Below are positions 15,715 to 25,182 of a stretch of 64,000 nt of DNA, piece by piece. A model generated the notes under the pieces. It was given only the letters and a program-made list of their open reading frames with translations. It made no database searches and was not told where the DNA came from. The first letter of the stretch is position 1. Each line of letters begins with the position of its first letter. The position numbers were made by a program, and so were the translations under genes. The stretch is from Blautia sp. SC05B48 (GTDB lineage: Bacteria; Bacillota; Clostridia; Lachnospirales; Lachnospiraceae), in NCBI RefSeq assembly GCF_005848555.1, contig NZ_CP040518.1:2231001-2295000 (forward strand). The letters are read 5' to 3'.

Positions 15715-16755
15715 ATGAAATATATACAGCTGAACAACACAGATCTGAATATCAGTCCCATCTGTCTCGGAACAGCAGGATTTGGAGATAAATCAGACCT
15801 GGAAAAAAGCTTTGAGATTCTGAACGCATTTGTACGCGCAGGTGGAAATTTTATTGATACGGCAAATGTCTATTGCAAATGGCTAAAAGGACATGGAAAC
15901 TGCAGTGAGCAGATCATAGGAAAATGGCTGAAAGAGAGTGGCATGCAGGGAAAAGTTATTGTGGCAACGAAGGGCGCGCACTATTCCTTTGAGGATCCGG
16001 GCCGCAGCAGAGTGAACAAAGAAGATATCCGCATGGATCTGGATGAGAGCTGCCGTACACTGGGAAAAGATGAGATAGATTTTTACTGGCTTCACAGAGA
16101 CGATCCGAAGAAACCGGCGGAGGAAATCGTGGATATTCTGGAAGAATTGAAAAAAGAAGGCAGGATCCGTTATTATGGATTTTCCAATTACCGCACAGAG
16201 AGGCTGAAAGAAATTGCCCGGTGTCTGAGAGAACGAAATCTTTCAGGGATCACAGCAGTATCCAATCAGTGGAGTCTTGCAGAAATCAATCCCGGAGGAA
16301 ACACAAATCCTGATCCTACACTTGTGGAATTTTCCAGAGAAGAATATCAGTGGCACTGTGAGATAGGCGCTGCTGCCGTTCCGTTTTCTTCCACTGCAAT
16401 GGGATTTTTTTCAAAACTTCAGAAAATGGGGCTTTACTTTACAGAAGCAGAGATGGATGAATCCTGGATGCGGGAGAAAGAATCACAGATCACAGGTCTT
16501 TCAGAAAGCATGAAAAAATCCTACTGGAACGAGACAAACCTTCGCACATATCTGAAGCTGTTAAAGCTGCAGAAAGAAACCGGCCACAGCCTGCAGTCCC
16601 TGTCTCTGGCATACTTTTTCCATCAGCCATTCCAGACTGTACCTGTAACCGGCGTCAGCAATCCTTCACAGCTAAAAGATGTGCTGGATGCCTGTGAGAT
16701 CGACCTTGCACCGGAACTGTTCGGAGGCTGGGTGAGTGCAGGAGGTGATCGATGA
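15715..16755 (+). CDS. Aldo/keto reductase family oxidoreductase
   Basis: An NADPH-type oxidoreductase of 346 residues with a TIM-barrel fold. The catalytic tetrad of the family is visible: Asp48 and Tyr53 (FIDTANVY), Lys86 (VATKGA) and His127 (FYWLHRDD). YGFSNYRTERL and VPVTGVSNPSQLKDVLDA are the usual NADP-binding end motifs. A GGAGGTTACGGAG site precedes ATG 15715, and TATAAT lies at 15673-15678 without a good -35. The substrate is unknown. The stop overlaps the sbcD start by four bases (ATGA), so it is cotranscribed with the sbcDC nuclease genes, for which I see no functional reason. Confidence 0.9.
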   Translation: MKYIQLNNTDLNISPICLGTAGFGDKSDLEKSFEILNAFVRAGGNFIDTANVYCKWLKGHGNCSEQIIGKWLKESGMQGKVIVATKGAHYSFEDPGRSRVNKEDIRMDLDESCRTLGKDEIDFYWLHRDDPKKPAEEIVDILEELKKEGRIRYYGFSNYRTERLKEIARCLRERNLSGITAVSNQWSLAEINPGGNTNPDPTLVEFSREEYQWHCEIGAAAVPFSSTAMGFFSKLQKMGLYFTEAEMDESWMREKESQITGLSESMKKSYWNETNLRTYLKLLKLQKETGHSLQSLSLAYFFHQPFQTVPVTGVSNPSQLKDVLDACEIDLAPELFGGWVSAGGDR

Positions 16756-17900
16756 AACTGATCCATTTATCAGACCTTCACCTGGGAAAACGTGTCAATG
16801 AGTTTTCCATGATCGAAGATCAGAAATATATTTTGAACGAAATCCTGAGGATCATTGATAAAGAAGCACCGGACGGGGTTCTTCTTGCGGGGGATCTTTA
16901 TGACAGACCGGTTCCGTCTGCGGAAGCCGTGCAGCTTTTTGACCGGTTTCTTACGCAGTTGGCAGAAAGGAAGATCCCGGTGTATGCCATCAGCGGAAAT
17001 CATGACAGTGCGGAAAGAATCGCTTTCGGTTCACAGATCATGAGCAGCAGCGGGATCTGCATGTCCCCGGTATACGATGGAAAAACAGAAAAGTACTGTT
17101 TAACGGACAGCTATGGAGAAGTGTGGATCCATCTGCTTCCATTTGTGTGTCCGGCAACTGTGAGGCACGGACTGGAAGGAGAAGAAGAGGCGGATGAGAT
17201 CCGTACCTACCAGGAGGCAGTGCAGGCGGCAGTTGCACATATGGAGATTGATAAACGTCATCGAAATGTATTGATCGCCCATCAGTTTGTGGTAGGTGCC
17301 ATGCGCTGCGATTCTGAAGAGATTTCCGTTGGAGGTATCGACCAGGTGGAGGCAGATGCGTTCCGGGATTTTGACTATGTGGCACTTGGACATATCCACA
17401 GTCCTCAGAATGTGGGAAGCGAGCACATCCGTTACTGCGGAACGCCTTTGAAATATTCTTTTTCCGAGGCAGGACAGCAGAAATCCGTGACAGTTGTGGA
17501 GCTTCTGGAAAAAGGAAATCTCAAGATCAGGGAGATTCCGCTGAAGCCTCTTCGGGATATGCGAAAACTGAAAGGCACATACATGGAGATCACATCACTG
17601 TCCAGTTATCAGGACACAAATACAGAGGATTATGTGCAGATCACGCTGACAGATGAAGAAGATATCGTAGATGGAATGCAGAAGCTCCGTACTATTTATC
17701 CGAATCTGATGAGACTGGAATATGATAACCGACGCACAAGAGAAAACCAGCAGATCGCAGGTACAGAAACGGTGAAAAGGAAATCCGAGCTGGAATATTT
17801 TGAGGAATTTTTTGAACTGCAGAATAACCAGCCCATGAATGAAGAACAGCGGAAATATTCCGAAGACCTGATCCGTAAGATCCAGGAGGTGAAACAATGA
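16752..17900 (+). CDS. sbcD: Nuclease SbcCD subunit D
   Basis: SbcD is the Mre11-like nuclease subunit that, with SbcC, cleaves hairpins and processes DNA ends. The 382-residue product has all metallophosphoesterase motifs: HLSDLHLGK (Asp8, His10), AGDLYDR, ISGNHDS, IAHQF and LGHIHSPQ. The C-terminal part carries the SbcD-specific capping region. It overlaps both neighbours by ATGA, the usual tight coupling with sbcC. Confidence 0.96.
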   Translation: MKLIHLSDLHLGKRVNEFSMIEDQKYILNEILRIIDKEAPDGVLLAGDLYDRPVPSAEAVQLFDRFLTQLAERKIPVYAISGNHDSAERIAFGSQIMSSSGICMSPVYDGKTEKYCLTDSYGEVWIHLLPFVCPATVRHGLEGEEEADEIRTYQEAVQAAVAHMEIDKRHRNVLIAHQFVVGAMRCDSEEISVGGIDQVEADAFRDFDYVALGHIHSPQNVGSEHIRYCGTPLKYSFSEAGQQKSVTVVELLEKGNLKIREIPLKPLRDMRKLKGTYMEITSLSSYQDTNTEDYVQITLTDEEDIVDGMQKLRTIYPNLMRLEYDNRRTRENQQIAGTETVKRKSELEYFEEFFELQNNQPMNEEQRKYSEDLIRKIQEVKQ

Positions 17901-20900
17901 GACCGGAAAAACTGACCATCAGTGCCTTCGGGCCCTATGCGGACAAAACAGAGATTGATTTTTCAAAGCTTGGAGAGGGAGGTCTCTACCTGATCACCGG
18001 TGACACCGGAGCGGGAAAAACCACGATCTTTGATGCGATCACCTTTGCGTTATATGGAAGAGCCAGTGGAGAAGTAAGGGAATCAGCCATGTTCCGGAGT
18101 AAGTATGCAAAAGATTTCACAGAGACTTTTGTAGAGCTTGTTTTTTCCTATCAGGGAAAAACCTATCACGTGCGCCGGAGTCCGGAATATATGGCTCCGA
18201 AAAAAAGAGGCACCGGACAGACTCTTAGGAAAGCTGAGGCACAGCTGATCTATCCGGATGAACGTCAGCCGGTGACAAAGGCAAAAGATGTTACTGCGGC
18301 AGTGGAACAGCTTCTGGGACTGAGTTATGATCAGTTCACACAGATCGCAATGATCGCACAGGGGGATTTTCAGAAATTACTTCTGGCAGGAACTACACAG
18401 AGAGGAGAAATCTTCCGACAGCTCTTTCATACAGGGCTTTATCAGCAGGTTCAGATGAAACTTAAGGATGCGTCAATAGCCAGATATAAGGAATATGATG
18501 AAATGCGCCGCAGTATTGCCCAGTATTTGGATGGAGTGAAAACGGAGACTGCTTCATGGCAGGAGGCAGAGGAATTTGACGAACTGAAAAAGATAAAATT
18601 CGAGGGAAAACTGGAGCGGAGTCTGGAACTTCTGAAGCAGTTTCTGGAATATGGTGAAGCACAGGAAAAAGAGCTCCGGGAAAAAGAAGACTCGCTTAAT
18701 CAGGATATACGAAAAGCAGAAGAGGCACAAAATCTCGTGGCTCAGAAACGAAATCTGGAGCTGAAAAAGAAAAAAGCGGAAAAAGATCTGGAAGAATTAA
18801 CACCACTTCTGCAGCTTGCAGTAGAAGAAGCGGAAAAATATAAAGATGCAGATCACAGATGTGAAGAGCTTGGAATCAGGATCCGTGAAAAAGAAGAAAA
18901 GCTGAAAAAATATCAGGAGCTGGAAAAGCTGAAAAAAGAGCTGGAAACAATCGAAGGAAAGCTCGAAACAGTCAGTGAAAAAAAAGAGAAGGATATTTCC
19001 GAAGAGCAGCTTTTGCAGAAAAAAGATGAGGAAGAAAAAAAACGCCTTTCAATACTGGCAAATGCAGGAGAAGAACTACAAAAATATAAGTTTGAGTACA
19101 ATAAACTGGACAGTGAAAAACGAAGCTATGACAGCTGTCTGCTGACGGAAGAAGAGATCAAAAAAGAACAGAAACAGATAGATGGATGGCAGGAAGAAAT
19201 CATCCGGAAAGAAACGCAGCAGAAGGAAGAGCTGGAGCAGCAAAAGAAAGACAAGGCGCTGTTGGACAGCGCGGAGCTGGAACTTCAGAAAGCAGAGACG
19301 AAAAAGACAGAAGGGCTTCGGAAAAAGAAAGAATTAGAAGGACTGATTGCTCTGGTCAAGGAGTTTCAAGGGGCTTATAATGCCACGAAAGAGCAGCAGG
19401 AAAAATATAAGATTTCCATTGAAAAAGTACAAAAACAGAGAGAAGTTTACCAGAAACTGTTTCAGAGTTTTCTGGACGCGCAGGCAGGGCTCCTGGCGCA
19501 GGAACTGAAAGAGGGCTGCCCGTGCCCGGTATGTGGTTCTTTCGAGCATCCGCGTCCGGGAATACTTCCCAAAGGACAGGTTGTGGATCAGGAAATCCTG
19601 GACAGAGAGAAACAAAAGCTGGACAGACTGGAGAATGACGCAAATACGCAGAGTGTGGAAGCAGGAAAACGAAAAGAACGCCAGAAAACATTATGGCATC
19701 AGATCCAGAGGGAGGCACAAGAGCTTTTACATGAGACGGAATGGAAAAAGCTGATCCCTTTGCTGAAAGAAAAACAGGACCAATGTGAAAAGCAGCTGGC
19801 AGACAGCGAGGAAGAGATTCGCATAGCAATAGAACGTAAAAAAAAGAAGAACGAAACAGAAACGTGGATCGAAAAGCTGGAAACAGAGATCGTTCAGTTA
19901 CAGGAAGAGAAAAATCAATGTGACAGAAAACAGGCCGGTCTTCAGACAAGAGACGTGGAAAACAAAAAGCAGCAGCAGATAACAGCAGAAGAGATCCGAA
20001 AACTGATTCAGAAAAGTCTGGTGACAGGAAATGGAGAAGTGACGGACAACACAGCTGCAGGATTTGAAAGACAGATACAGGATATGCTCAGCTGCCTGTC
20101 AGAAAAAGTTCAGGGAAAGGAAAAAGAAGCAAAACAGAAACAGGATCTTGAGAAGCTGATCATAGAAAGAGAAAAGACTCTGAAAGAACTGGGAAGAGTT
20201 ATCAATGAAGCTGCACAGGACATCGTACGTCTGGAAACAGAGAGGAAGAACAAAGCACAGAAAGTGGATGAGCTGAACGATGAGCTCGGAGAAGGTGGAA
20301 AAGAATCTCTGGAACAGGAAATAAAAACACAGAGGAAGCTGTATGAAGAGCTGAAAGAAAGCAGCAGAAGAGCTCAACAGAAATTACAGGAGATCCGGGC
20401 GGAAAAGGAAAGAATAACAGCGGTTGTAAAAAACTTTGAGGAGCAGAAAAAAGAAATCGGAGAAGTAGATGAGGATGCGCTCAGAGAGCAGTACAGCCGT
20501 TTTAGGGAAGAGAAAACACAGCTTTCGGAAAAACGAAAAGCACTTTTTTCTGTTCAGAAGGGAAATGAGGAAATATATCAGAAAGTGCAGGTACGTCAGA
20601 CGGAAATGACTGCGGCTGAAAAAGAATATGTCTGGATGAAAAATCTTTCGGATACAGCCAACGGAAAACTGAACGGAAAGGCAAAGATCGAGCTGGAAAC
20701 TTATATCCAGATGGCATATTTTGACCGGATCCTGCGAAGAGCCAATCTCCGTCTTATGACCATGAGCAGCGGTCAGTACGAGCTGAAACGCCAGGAACAA
20801 AGCAAAAATCAGAAAGAAAAAGCAGGTCTTGATCTGAATGTCATTGATCACTATAACGGAACAGAACGAAGTGTAAAGACATTGTCCGGTGGGGAATCCT

Positions 20901-21181
20901 TCCAGGCATCTTTATCCCTGGCGTTGGGACTTTCCGATGAGATCCAGGCTTCAGCCGGGGGAATCCGGCTGGATTCCATGTTTGTGGATGAAGGATTCGG
21001 TTCTCTGGACGAGGAGTCTCTGGAGCAGGCATTAAAAGCGCTGAACAGCCTTGCAGACGGCAGACGCCTGGTAGGAATTATTTCCCATGTCTCCGAACTG
21101 AAGGAACGAATTGATAATAAGATCATCGTTACCAAGCAATGTGGAGGAGAAGGTGTGGGAAGCAGCATTCGGATACAGTAA
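17897..21181 (+). CDS. sbcC: Nuclease SbcCD subunit C
   Basis: SbcC is the Rad50-like SMC-type ATPase of the SbcCD complex. The 1094-residue protein has Walker A in TGDTGAGKTT near residue 36, a Q-loop QIAMIAQGDFQKLL, two long Lys/Glu-rich coiled-coil arms, and a C-terminal ABC signature (KTLSGGESFQASLSLALGLS) with Walker B FVDEGFGSLDEE. The zinc hook at the coil tip is C543-P-V-C546, preceded by a further Cys541. It ends before a strong terminator shared with the convergent DUF1846 gene. A short AAGATAA tandem tract follows the stop. Confidence 0.96.
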   Translation: MRPEKLTISAFGPYADKTEIDFSKLGEGGLYLITGDTGAGKTTIFDAITFALYGRASGEVRESAMFRSKYAKDFTETFVELVFSYQGKTYHVRRSPEYMAPKKRGTGQTLRKAEAQLIYPDERQPVTKAKDVTAAVEQLLGLSYDQFTQIAMIAQGDFQKLLLAGTTQRGEIFRQLFHTGLYQQVQMKLKDASIARYKEYDEMRRSIAQYLDGVKTETASWQEAEEFDELKKIKFEGKLERSLELLKQFLEYGEAQEKELREKEDSLNQDIRKAEEAQNLVAQKRNLELKKKKAEKDLEELTPLLQLAVEEAEKYKDADHRCEELGIRIREKEEKLKKYQELEKLKKELETIEGKLETVSEKKEKDISEEQLLQKKDEEEKKRLSILANAGEELQKYKFEYNKLDSEKRSYDSCLLTEEEIKKEQKQIDGWQEEIIRKETQQKEELEQQKKDKALLDSAELELQKAETKKTEGLRKKKELEGLIALVKEFQGAYNATKEQQEKYKISIEKVQKQREVYQKLFQSFLDAQAGLLAQELKEGCPCPVCGSFEHPRPGILPKGQVVDQEILDREKQKLDRLENDANTQSVEAGKRKERQKTLWHQIQREAQELLHETEWKKLIPLLKEKQDQCEKQLADSEEEIRIAIERKKKKNETETWIEKLETEIVQLQEEKNQCDRKQAGLQTRDVENKKQQQITAEEIRKLIQKSLVTGNGEVTDNTAAGFERQIQDMLSCLSEKVQGKEKEAKQKQDLEKLIIEREKTLKELGRVINEAAQDIVRLETERKNKAQKVDELNDELGEGGKESLEQEIKTQRKLYEELKESSRRAQQKLQEIRAEKERITAVVKNFEEQKKEIGEVDEDALREQYSRFREEKTQLSEKRKALFSVQKGNEEIYQKVQVRQTEMTAAEKEYVWMKNLSDTANGKLNGKAKIELETYIQMAYFDRILRRANLRLMTMSSGQYELKRQEQSKNQKEKAGLDLNVIDHYNGTERSVKTLSGGESFQASLSLALGLSDEIQASAGGIRLDSMFVDEGFGSLDEESLEQALKALNSLADGRRLVGIISHVSELKERIDNKIIVTKQCGGEGVGSSIRIQ

Positions 21182-21221
21182 CGCAGAAATAAGATAAAAA
21201 TAAGATAAAGATAAGATAAAA

Positions 21222-21267
21222 AAGCCCCGGCCGGGATGATATATATGTATCGTCCCGGCCGGGGCTT
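21222..21267. terminator. Bidirectional terminator between sbcC and the DUF1846 gene
   Basis: A perfect 15-bp stem: AAGCCCCGGCCGGGA (21222-21236) and TCCCGGCCGGGGCTT (21253-21267). Four AAGATAA-like units (21190-21220) precede it. Confidence 0.88.
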
Positions 21268-21311
21268 CTTATATAGCTTTTTATTTATACAGCAGGTATG
21301 TTATCAGAGAA

Positions 21312-22796
21312 TCAGTCTTTCTGATAGTTTTTCTTCTGTTCCTTCTTGGCCTCGCAGGTAAGCTCAATACCAAGCTTACGGAAGCTGATCACATCCACAT
21401 CGGAAAGCATTACGGAAGTATGAACCTGGCATCCGCGGAGATTCGGGATCTGTTCCAGGGCAAGGCGTGCGGCATCGCTGGTTGTAGCACTCATGGAAAG
21501 GGCGATCAGGATCTCATCAATGTGAAGACGTGGATTTTTGCTTCCAAGATATTTGGTCTTCAGCTGCTGGATCGGATGGATGGCATCAGGGGAGATCACA
21601 TGGAGATCGTGATCGACACCTGCCAGCTCTTTCAGGGCGTTGAGAAGAAGAGCCGCGGATGCGCCGAGAAGATCGGAGGTTTTTCCGCATACGATCTTTC
21701 CGTCGGGAAGTTCCAGAGCGGCAGCAGGGCCATTGGTTGCTTTTTCCTTTTCGAGGGCAGCCGGAACAACCTTACGGTCAGTGATCTCTGCATGAGCCTG
21801 CTGGAGAAGAAGCTCGATCTTACGTACCTCATTCTCTGTGCCGGAGCCGGAAACCAGAGCGTTCATGCTCTTATAATAACGGCGGATGATCTCCTGGCGG
21901 GAAGCCTCCTGGCATACTTCATCGTCAACGATGCAGTTACCTGCCATGTTGACACCCATATCTGTCGGAGATTTATAAGGGCAGCTGCCCATGATCTTCT
22001 CAAACATGGCCTGTACAACAGGGAAAACTTCTACGTCACGGTTATAGTTGACGGTAGTTTTGCCGTAAGCCTCCAGATGGAACGGGTCGATCATGTTGAC
22101 ATCGTTCAGATCTGCAGTGGCAGCCTCGTAGGCAAGGTTTACCGGATGTTTCAGAGGAATGTTCCAGATCGGGAAGGTCTCGAATTTTGCATAGCCGGCT
22201 TTTACTCCACGTTTGTATTCGTGGTAAAGCTGGGAAAGGCAGGTTGCCATCTTTCCACTTCCTGGTCCCGGGGCTGTGATCACGACCAGAGGTCTGGTAG
22301 TTTCAATATAATCATTCTTTCCGTAACCCTCGTCACTTACAATGAAGGAAGTGTTGCTTGGATAGCCGGGGATCAGGTAAAGCTTGTAGACACGGATTCC
22401 CAGCTTCTCCAGACGTTTTTTGAAGAGATCGGCACTTTCCTGGCCGGAGTACTGTGTGATGCATACGCTTCCCACATACAGGCCACGGCTTGTAAACGCA
22501 TCCATAAGGCGGAGAACGTCTTCGTCATAGGTGATTCCAAGATCGCCACGTACTTTATTCTTGTCAATGTCATTGGCGCTGATAACAATAACGATCTCCG
22601 CCTGATCAGAAATCTGCATCAGCATGCGGAGCTTGCTGTCCGGTTCAAAACCCGGAAGAACGCGGGATGCATGGTAGTCGTCAAACAGTTTGCCGCCGAA
22701 TTCAAGATAAAGCTTGTTGCCGAACTGACCGATTCTTTCACGGATGTGTTCTGACTGCATTTTCAGATATTTGTCATTATCAAAACCTATTTTCAT
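21312..22796 (-). CDS. DUF1846 (UPF0371) family protein
   Basis: A 494-residue cytosolic protein of the DUF1846 family, common in Firmicutes and of unproven function. It starts MKIGFDNDKYLKMQSEHIRE and has the family's glycine-rich VVITAPGPGSGKMATCLSQ segment, a P-loop-like nucleotide-binding candidate, and ISANDIDKNKVRGDLGITYD. The length fits the family. Its promoter carries a perfect palindrome over the -35 box, suggesting a dedicated repressor. GAGAGGAAATC is the ribosome site upstream of its ATG. Confidence 0.9.
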   Translation of the reverse strand: MKIGFDNDKYLKMQSEHIRERIGQFGNKLYLEFGGKLFDDYHASRVLPGFEPDSKLRMLMQISDQAEIVIVISANDIDKNKVRGDLGITYDEDVLRLMDAFTSRGLYVGSVCITQYSGQESADLFKKRLEKLGIRVYKLYLIPGYPSNTSFIVSDEGYGKNDYIETTRPLVVITAPGPGSGKMATCLSQLYHEYKRGVKAGYAKFETFPIWNIPLKHPVNLAYEAATADLNDVNMIDPFHLEAYGKTTVNYNRDVEVFPVVQAMFEKIMGSCPYKSPTDMGVNMAGNCIVDDEVCQEASRQEIIRRYYKSMNALVSGSGTENEVRKIELLLQQAHAEITDRKVVPAALEKEKATNGPAAALELPDGKIVCGKTSDLLGASAALLLNALKELAGVDHDLHVISPDAIHPIQQLKTKYLGSKNPRLHIDEILIALSMSATTSDAARLALEQIPNLRGCQVHTSVMLSDVDVISFRKLGIELTCEAKKEQKKNYQKD

Positions 22797-22841
22797 TTGT
22801 CTGATTTCCTCTCCTATTTAATTTTCCAATTCACTGGGAAC

Positions 22842-22880
22842 AGTATACTACAACTTTACGTTCACTGGCAATATCCAGTG
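22842..22880 (-). promoter_or_regulatory. DUF1846 gene promoter with overlapping palindrome
   Basis: On the minus strand, TTGCCA (22871-22866), 18-base spacer, TATACT (22847-22842). The perfect inverted repeat CACTGG-CAATAT-CCAGTG (22863-22880) covers the -35 box and is a likely operator. Confidence 0.65.
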
Positions 22881-22916
22881 CGGTGTTTTTTTGATGGTAT
22901 TTTTGTAATCTCGCAG

Positions 22917-22945
22917 TTGATTTATATGGTTTTTCTCTTTATAAT
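22917..22945 (+). promoter_or_regulatory. ftsH promoter
   Basis: TTGATT (22917-22922), 17-base spacer, TATAAT (22940-22945); AAGAGGAGG at 22957-22965 is the ribosome site. Confidence 0.75.
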
Positions 22946-22971
22946 AAAGAAATGACAAGAGGAGGAAAAAA

Positions 22972-25110
22972 ATGAATAATCAATTGAATAATGATCAGGA
23001 CGGGAAGCGACCTGACAATAAAGATCCCAGGCAGGGATCAGGTAAAAATCATCAGTCGATCCTGGCTTTTCTGATATGCCTCCTGGTCACACTGGTGTGC
23101 TTCGCGTTGTTTACCAATATGCTGAAGGATAACAGCAGTGAGATATCCTATGATAAATTTATCGATATGGTGGATAAGGACCAGGTTAAAGAAGTAACGA
23201 TCCAGTCCAGTACATTGACGATCGTACCCAAGAAAAAGAATTCCAAGTACGAGGATATGAGCTATTACACCACGAAGACCGAAGACAGCACAGCACTTAC
23301 CAAGAGACTGGAAGGAAAGGGAATCAAGTTTGAGACCGATCCGCCGGATGTTTTTGGTGAGTTTGTTGCGATGATCCTGAGCGTGGTTCTGCCGACACTG
23401 CTTCTGTTCGGACTTCTGATGTTCTCCATGCGCCGCATGAACAAAGGCGGCGGGATCATGGGCATGGGCGTAGGCAAGAGCAAAGCCAAGGCCTATGTGC
23501 AGCAGGAAACGGGAGTTTCCTTTAAGGATGTGGCAGGTCAGGATGAAGCCAAGGAATCACTCCAGGAAGTTGTGGATTTTCTTCACAACCCCGGAAAATA
23601 CACAGCCATCGGAGCCAAGCTGCCTAAGGGCGCACTTCTTGTAGGCCCTCCGGGAACCGGTAAGACATTACTTGCCAAGGCAGTTGCAGGTGAAGCGCAG
23701 GTGCCGTTCTTCTCTCTTTCCGGATCAGAATTTGTGGAGATGTTTGTGGGCGTGGGTGCCTCACGTGTCCGTGACCTTTTCGAGGAAGCCAAGAAGAATG
23801 CTCCGTGTATCGTATTTATCGATGAGATCGATGCCATTGGTAAAAGCCGTGATTCCCGCTATGGCGGCGGAAATGATGAGCGTGAGCAGACATTAAACCA
23901 GCTGCTTGCGGAGATGGATGGCTTTGATACATCCAAGGGACTTCTGATCCTTGCTGCAACCAACAGACCGGAGGTTCTTGATCCGGCTCTTCTCCGTCCG
24001 GGACGTTTTGACAGACGTGTGATCGTTGACAGACCGGATCTTAAAGGAAGGGTGGATATCCTGAAGGTACATGCCAAGAACGTGCTTCTGGATGACACCG
24101 TTGATTTTGAAGCTATTGCACTTGCAACTTCCGGTGCGGTAGGTTCTGATCTTGCTAATATGATCAATGAGGCTGCGATCCTTGCAGTCAAGAAGGGACG
24201 TAAAGCTGTATCACAGAAGGACCTGGAGGAATCCGTAGAGGTAGTCCTGGTGGGAAAAGAGAAGAAGGACCGTATCTTAAGCAAACAGGAACGTCGGATC
24301 GTATCCTACCATGAAGTCGGACACGCACTGGTAAATGCACTCCAGAAGGATGCGGAGCCTGTACAGAAGATCACCATTGTACCCCGTACCATGGGAGCCC
24401 TGGGTTACGTTATGCAGGTACCTGAGGAAGAAAAATATCTTAACACCAAGAAAGAACTGGAAGCTATGCTGGTAGGCTATCTTGGCGGACGTGCTGCAGA
24501 GGAGATCGTTTTTGACACAGTCACTACAGGTGCTGCCAATGATATCGAGCAGGCTACCAAGGTGGCCAGAGCCATGATCACACAGTATGGTATGTCTGAG
24601 AAGTTCGGACTGATGGGACTTGCTACACAGGAGAACCAGTATCTCAGCGGAAGAGCAGTTTTGAACTGTGGTGATGATACCGCAACAGAGATCGATCATG
24701 AGGTGATGAAGCTTCTCCACCATTCCTATGAGGAAGCCAAGAGGATCCTTGGAAGTCACAGAACAGAGATGGATAAGATCGCGGAATATCTGATCCGCAA
24801 GGAAACCATTACAGGTAAAGAGTTCATGAAGATCCTCCGTGCAGTTCAGCAGGGCCTGGATATCCCGGAGAATCTGGATGATCTGGTACTTTCCGAGGAT
24901 GAAAAAGAAGTATCCGATAAACGGGGCATTGAACTGATTGCAGAAAATAACGAGGCAGCAAAAAATACAGAATCGGTTCCGCGCAGAACTGAGATATCCG
25001 GGCAGGAACTGACAGAGAATATGCAGGCACCGGAGAAAACAGAAGAATCTGTTCAGAAAACAGATAGCGATCATGCAGAAACAGAAGAAAAGCCGGGATC
25101 ACAGGCATAA
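22972..25110 (+). CDS. ftsH: ATP-dependent zinc metalloprotease FtsH
   Basis: FtsH is a membrane-anchored AAA protease that degrades misfolded membrane proteins and short-lived regulators. The 712-residue product has two N-terminal membrane segments (about residues 24-46 and 123-145) around an extracytoplasmic domain. The AAA module has GPPGTGKT (225-232), [11 protein letters not shown] and [18 protein letters not shown], and the zinc protease motif is HEVGH (447-451). The C-terminal 60 residues are a Glu/Thr-rich polar tail. It has its own promoter and a terminator at 25122. Confidence 0.97.
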   Translation: MNNQLNNDQDGKRPDNKDPRQGSGKNHQSILAFLICLLVTLVCFALFTNMLKDNSSEISYDKFIDMVDKDQVKEVTIQSSTLTIVPKKKNSKYEDMSYYTTKTEDSTALTKRLEGKGIKFETDPPDVFGEFVAMILSVVLPTLLLFGLLMFSMRRMNKGGGIMGMGVGKSKAKAYVQQETGVSFKDVAGQDEAKESLQEVVDFLHNPGKYTAIGAKLPKGALLVGPPGTGKTLLAKAVAGEAQVPFFSLSGSEFVEMFVGVGASRVRDLFEEAKKNAPCIVFIDEIDAIGKSRDSRYGGGNDEREQTLNQLLAEMDGFDTSKGLLILAATNRPEVLDPALLRPGRFDRRVIVDRPDLKGRVDILKVHAKNVLLDDTVDFEAIALATSGAVGSDLANMINEAAILAVKKGRKAVSQKDLEESVEVVLVGKEKKDRILSKQERRIVSYHEVGHALVNALQKDAEPVQKITIVPRTMGALGYVMQVPEEEKYLNTKKELEAMLVGYLGGRAAEEIVFDTVTTGAANDIEQATKVARAMITQYGMSEKFGLMGLATQENQYLSGRAVLNCGDDTATEIDHEVMKLLHHSYEEAKRILGSHRTEMDKIAEYLIRKETITGKEFMKILRAVQQGLDIPENLDDLVLSEDEKEVSDKRGIELIAENNEAAKNTESVPRRTEISGQELTENMQAPEKTEESVQKTDSDHAETEEKPGSQA

Positions 25111-25121
25111 AACAGATCATC

Positions 25122-25149
25122 ATAAAACCGGGAGAAATCCCGGTTTTAT
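25122..25149 (+). terminator. ftsH terminator
   Basis: ATAAAACCGGGA (25122-25133) pairs with TCCCGGTTTTAT (25138-25149) around a four-base loop. Confidence 0.8.
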
Positions 25150-25182
25150 TGTTACTGCAATGGTAAAACAGGAGAATAAATT

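Noticed and set aside
21420..22754. 444-codon plus-strand frame opposite the DUF1846 gene
   Set aside because: The minus-strand gene is a known family with promoter and ribosome site; the plus frame lacks both.
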